NCBI GenBank assembly: GCA_002440085.1
Contig: DJRM01000057.1
Location: 1-8,052, forward strand
Direction of reading: 5' to 3'
Length of the DNA: 8,052 bases
Source: Bacteroidales bacterium UBA6360
GTDB lineage: Bacteria > Bacteroidota > Bacteroidia > Bacteroidales > UBA932
In this document: piece by piece, positions 5,798 through 8,052 of the stretch
Layout: each line of letters starts with the position of its first letter
Position numbering within the stretch: position 1 is the stretch's first letter
Translations under genes and position numbers: made by a program
The notes under the pieces: model-generated
What the model saw: the letters and a program-made list of their open reading frames with translations, nothing else
What the model was told of the DNA's origin: nothing
The model's database searches: none

Positions 5798-7900
5798 ATG
5801 AAAAAGACAATTATGATTATGGCTGCTGCATTGGCTTTGGCCGGGTGCCGCGAGAATCCGTTCCTTGCGGAATGGGACACTCCTTACGGGATTCCGCCGT
5901 TCGAGAAGATTAAGACAGGGGATTATATCCCCGCGATAGAGGAGGGAATACGACGACAGAATGAGGAGATTGAGGCAATCGTGAACTGTGCCGAGGCTCC
6001 GACGTTCGAGAACACCGTCGCCGCGCTGGACTGGTCCGGTGAGCTTTTGGACAAGGTGCAGGGCGTGCTCTTCAACCTTTCCGAGACGGACGGAACCCCT
6101 GAACTTCAGGCTGTTGTGGAGAAGGCGATTCCGATGATTTCGGACCATTCGAGCAACATCTTCCTCAACGGGGCGCTGTTCGAGAGGGTGCAGAAGGTCT
6201 ATGCAGACGCGGCTTTCGCCGAGGACAGCGGCTGTTCGGACGGGTGCGGTGTCGCGCTGGGGCGCGAGCAGAAGATGCTGCTGGACAAGATTTACCGTTC
6301 CTTTGTCGTGAACGGAGTGGCGCTCGACTCGCTCGGACAGGACAGGATGAGGCAGATAAATGCCGAGCTTGCCGCCCTTGAGCAGACGTTCGGCACCAAC
6401 CTGCTTGCGGAGAACAACGCCTTTGCCTCCGAGTTCGGAATAAGCGTCTCCGAGTACGCCGCGACAATGGGCAGCTGCGCGAACCGTGAGCTCCGCGAAA
6501 AGATGTTCCGGGCCTATTCGTCCCGGGGAGCGAACGGAGGGGCGACCGACAACCGGCAGCTAATAATGAAGATTCTGCGTCTTCGTCAGGAAAAGGCGCG
6601 GCTTCTCGGCTACGACACCCCGGCGGCGTTCATCCTCTCGGACAAGATGGCCGGCGACCCTGCGGCGGTTGATTCCTTCCTCGGCACAATCATCACTCCT
6701 GCCGTTGCCAAGGCATGCGAGGAACTCGTTGATTTACAGGCTGCCATGAACAAGGATGCCGCAGAAGGGCTCGTTCCTGAGGGCAGTCGCATACAGCCTT
6801 GGGACTGGGCATATTATTCGGAGCGCGTGAGAAAGGAAAAATTCGACTTGGACGAGGATCAGACACGGCCATATTTTAAGATGGAGAATGTCCGCGCGGG
6901 AGTATTTGCCACGGCGTCGAAGCTTTATGGGATAAACATCGAACCGGTGGCCGACGCTCCGAAATATCACCCGGACGTGGAGGTTTTCAAGGTTACTGAC
7001 GCCACGGACGGAAGCCTTCTGGGCATACTCACGACCGACTACTATCCTCGCGGGACGAAGCGCGGGGGAGCGTGGATGAACAACATCCGCAATCAGTGGG
7101 TCGAGCCTGACGGGACTGATGTGCGGCCGATTATCGTGAACGTGGGGAACTTCAGCAAGCCGACAGACGGAAAACCATCGCTGCTGACGATTGACGAGGT
7201 GGGCACCATGTTCCACGAGTTCGGACACGCGCTTCATGGGCTGCTTACCAAGTGCCACTACAAGAGCGTCAGCGGCACCTCCGTTGCGCGCGACTTCGTG
7301 GAGCTCCCGTCGCAGATTAACGAGAACTGGGCGTTCCAACCGGAGGTGCTCGCGACATACGCGTTCCATTATGAGACCGGCGAGGTGATTCCTTCCGCCC
7401 TCGTCGATAAGATTGTCGCCGCAGGCACGTTCAATCAGGGCTTCATGACCACGGAGCTAGCCGCAGCCTCGATTCTTGACATGAAATGGCACGAACTTGC
7501 CTCTGTCTGCGTCCCTGCCGGCTCCCCGCTCGCATCGGAGACCGACTGTCCGGACGGGGACGGGAAACTCATTGATATCGAGAAATTTGAAGCCAAAGTC
7601 TGCAAGGATATGGGGCTGATTGACGAAATCATCCCGCGCTACCGCACGTCCTATTTCAACCATATCTTCAACAGCGGCTACAGTGCCGGCTACTACAGCT
7701 ACCTCTGGGCCGAGGTTCTCGACAAGGACGCCTTTGAGCTTTTCCGTGAGCGAGGCATCTTCGACCCCGCCACCGCCGCCTCCTTCAAGCACAACATCCT
7801 TGAGGCTGGCGGCTCCGAAGAGCCGATGGTCCTTTACGAACGCTTCCGGGGCGCAGCTCCGGATCCGAAGTGGCTGCTGAAGGCGCGAGGGTTGAAATGA
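5798..7900 (+). CDS. dcp: M3-family zinc metallopeptidase, Dcp/oligopeptidase A-like, predicted lipoprotein
   Basis: A 700-residue peptidase expected to cleave short peptides, either as a dipeptidyl carboxypeptidase (Dcp) or as an oligopeptidase. E. coli Dcp has about 680 residues. The zinc site HEFGH is at 473-477, with Glu502 in FVELPSQ as the likely third ligand. The substrate-side signature F-N-H-I-F-N-S-G-Y-S-A-G-Y-Y-S-Y-L-W at 620-637 supplies the conserved His622 and Tyr628. The N-terminus MKKTIMIMAAALALAGC is a lipoprotein signal peptide with lipobox LAGC and Cys17 as the lipidated residue. Cys17 is followed by Arg-Glu-Asn, not by a clear acidic surface-export signal, so a periplasm-facing anchor is the simplest reading. 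Residues 142-151 carry a small Cys-Gly-rich insert (Cys146, Cys150) that I do not know from relatives. The gene lies 8 nt after the HTH gene with no obvious promoter of its own. The structured repeat copy B begins immediately after its TGA. Confidence 0.92.
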   Translation: MKKTIMIMAAALALAGCRENPFLAEWDTPYGIPPFEKIKTGDYIPAIEEGIRRQNEEIEAIVNCAEAPTFENTVAALDWSGELLDKVQGVLFNLSETDGTPELQAVVEKAIPMISDHSSNIFLNGALFERVQKVYADAAFAEDSGCSDGCGVALGREQKMLLDKIYRSFVVNGVALDSLGQDRMRQINAELAALEQTFGTNLLAENNAFASEFGISVSEYAATMGSCANRELREKMFRAYSSRGANGGATDNRQLIMKILRLRQEKARLLGYDTPAAFILSDKMAGDPAAVDSFLGTIITPAVAKACEELVDLQAAMNKDAAEGLVPEGSRIQPWDWAYYSERVRKEKFDLDEDQTRPYFKMENVRAGVFATASKLYGINIEPVADAPKYHPDVEVFKVTDATDGSLLGILTTDYYPRGTKRGGAWMNNIRNQWVEPDGTDVRPIIVNVGNFSKPTDGKPSLLTIDEVGTMFHEFGHALHGLLTKCHYKSVSGTSVARDFVELPSQINENWAFQPEVLATYAFHYETGEVIPSALVDKIVAAGTFNQGFMTTELAAASILDMKWHELASVCVPAGSPLASETDCPDGDGKLIDIEKFEAKVCKDMGLIDEIIPRYRTSYFNHIFNSGYSAGYYSYLWAEVLDKDAFELFRERGIFDPATAASFKHNILEAGGSEEPMVLYERFRGAAPDPKWLLKARGLK

Positions 7901-8023
7901 CGGGGCGAAGAAAAAGCGGTCTGCGGCGTTGCTCGTCTCGGTGAAATCCTCACAACCATCAGGTTGCTGCGGTTTCACCTTCGCCGAGCGCCTTGCATCC
8001 CATCTTTTTCTTCATCCCTCTCT
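7901..8023 (+). repeat. Structured interspersed repeat, copy B (partner at 2746-2872)
   Basis: About 123 bp, starting at the base after the peptidase stop codon. It aligns with copy A, with a 3-4 nt length difference confined to the stretch after GCTGCGGT. The fold is the same but better paired. Outer arms GAAGAAAAAG 7907-7916 and CTTTTTCTTC 8004-8013 match perfectly over 10 bp and extend by GGG/CCC beyond an internal C-A mismatch. The middle stem GCTCG 7931-7935 pairs with CGAGC 7985-7989. The inner stem 7940-7948 pairs with 7971-7979 (one T-G wobble). The apical hairpin CAACC-ATCA-GGTTG is at 7953-7966. An alternative pairing, CTCGGTGAA with TTCGCCGAG, competes with the inner and middle stems. 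After it the sequence is AT-rich to the window edge, with no gene seen. Confidence 0.85.
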
Positions 8024-8052
8024 CTAAGTTATTTATGAAACCTTCAAAAAAT

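Noticed and set aside
208..7900. CRISPR array, phage genes, insertion sequence transposase, tRNA or rRNA genes
   Set aside because: Both strands were looked over by eye. All long intervals are filled by recognisable protein genes, and the only repeats are the structured pair and the 11-bp array, which lack CRISPR repeat-spacer organisation.
7457..7978. 173-codon minus-strand frame running from repeat copy B into the peptidase
   Set aside because: Most of it is antisense to the conserved C-terminal half of the M3 peptidase. The first 26 or so codons lie in the structured repeat, and copy A does not keep an equivalent long frame, so coding is unlikely.

Overview
The window looks like a chromosomal segment of an uncultured or gut-type Bacteroidales (phylum Bacteroidota). 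Three things point that way. The usable promoters fit the Bacteroidota -7 box TAnnTTTG rather than TATAAT. The start codons lack Shine-Dalgarno sequences and sit behind short AT-rich leaders. The proteins, in particular the FHS-type sugar transporter, the ROK kinase and the M3 lipoprotein peptidase, resemble Bacteroidales versions of their families. The genus cannot be fixed from the sequence.

Layout. Positions 1-207 are an AT-rich, probably divergent promoter region, with what may be the first 26 codons of a leftward gene. Positions 208-2745 hold two closely spaced rightward genes: a deoxynucleoside kinase and a long-chain acyl-CoA synthetase. Positions 2746-2971 are noncoding. They hold a roughly 125-bp structured repeat (copy A), four perfect 11-bp tandem repeats, and an AT-rich leader. 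Positions 2972-5265 hold a hexose-uptake pair, a 12-helix MFS sugar transporter and a ROK sugar kinase, closed by a strong rho-independent terminator at 5305-5346. Positions 5347-5501 hold a 22-bp dyad and a clear promoter. Positions 5502-7900 hold a small HTH regulator and, 8 nt later, a large lipoprotein M3 zinc peptidase. Positions 7901-8052 hold the second copy (B) of the structured repeat and the window edge.

How the genes work together. The transporter would import a hexose and the ROK kinase would phosphorylate it, which makes a simple sugar-uptake module. The kinase/acyl-CoA synthetase pair combines nucleotide salvage with fatty-acid activation; both are housekeeping functions and no shared pathway is evident. 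The HTH gene and the peptidase are probably co-transcribed, but no functional link is known to me.

Most notable signal. Copies A and B of the structured repeat both begin at the first base after a stop codon, of two unrelated genes, 5.2 kb apart and in the same orientation. Both fold by hand into the same nested stem. At least five base pairs differ between the copies by compensating double changes, so a structure, and not only a sequence, seems to be preserved. The identity of this element is not known to me. The genes themselves are ordinary family members.
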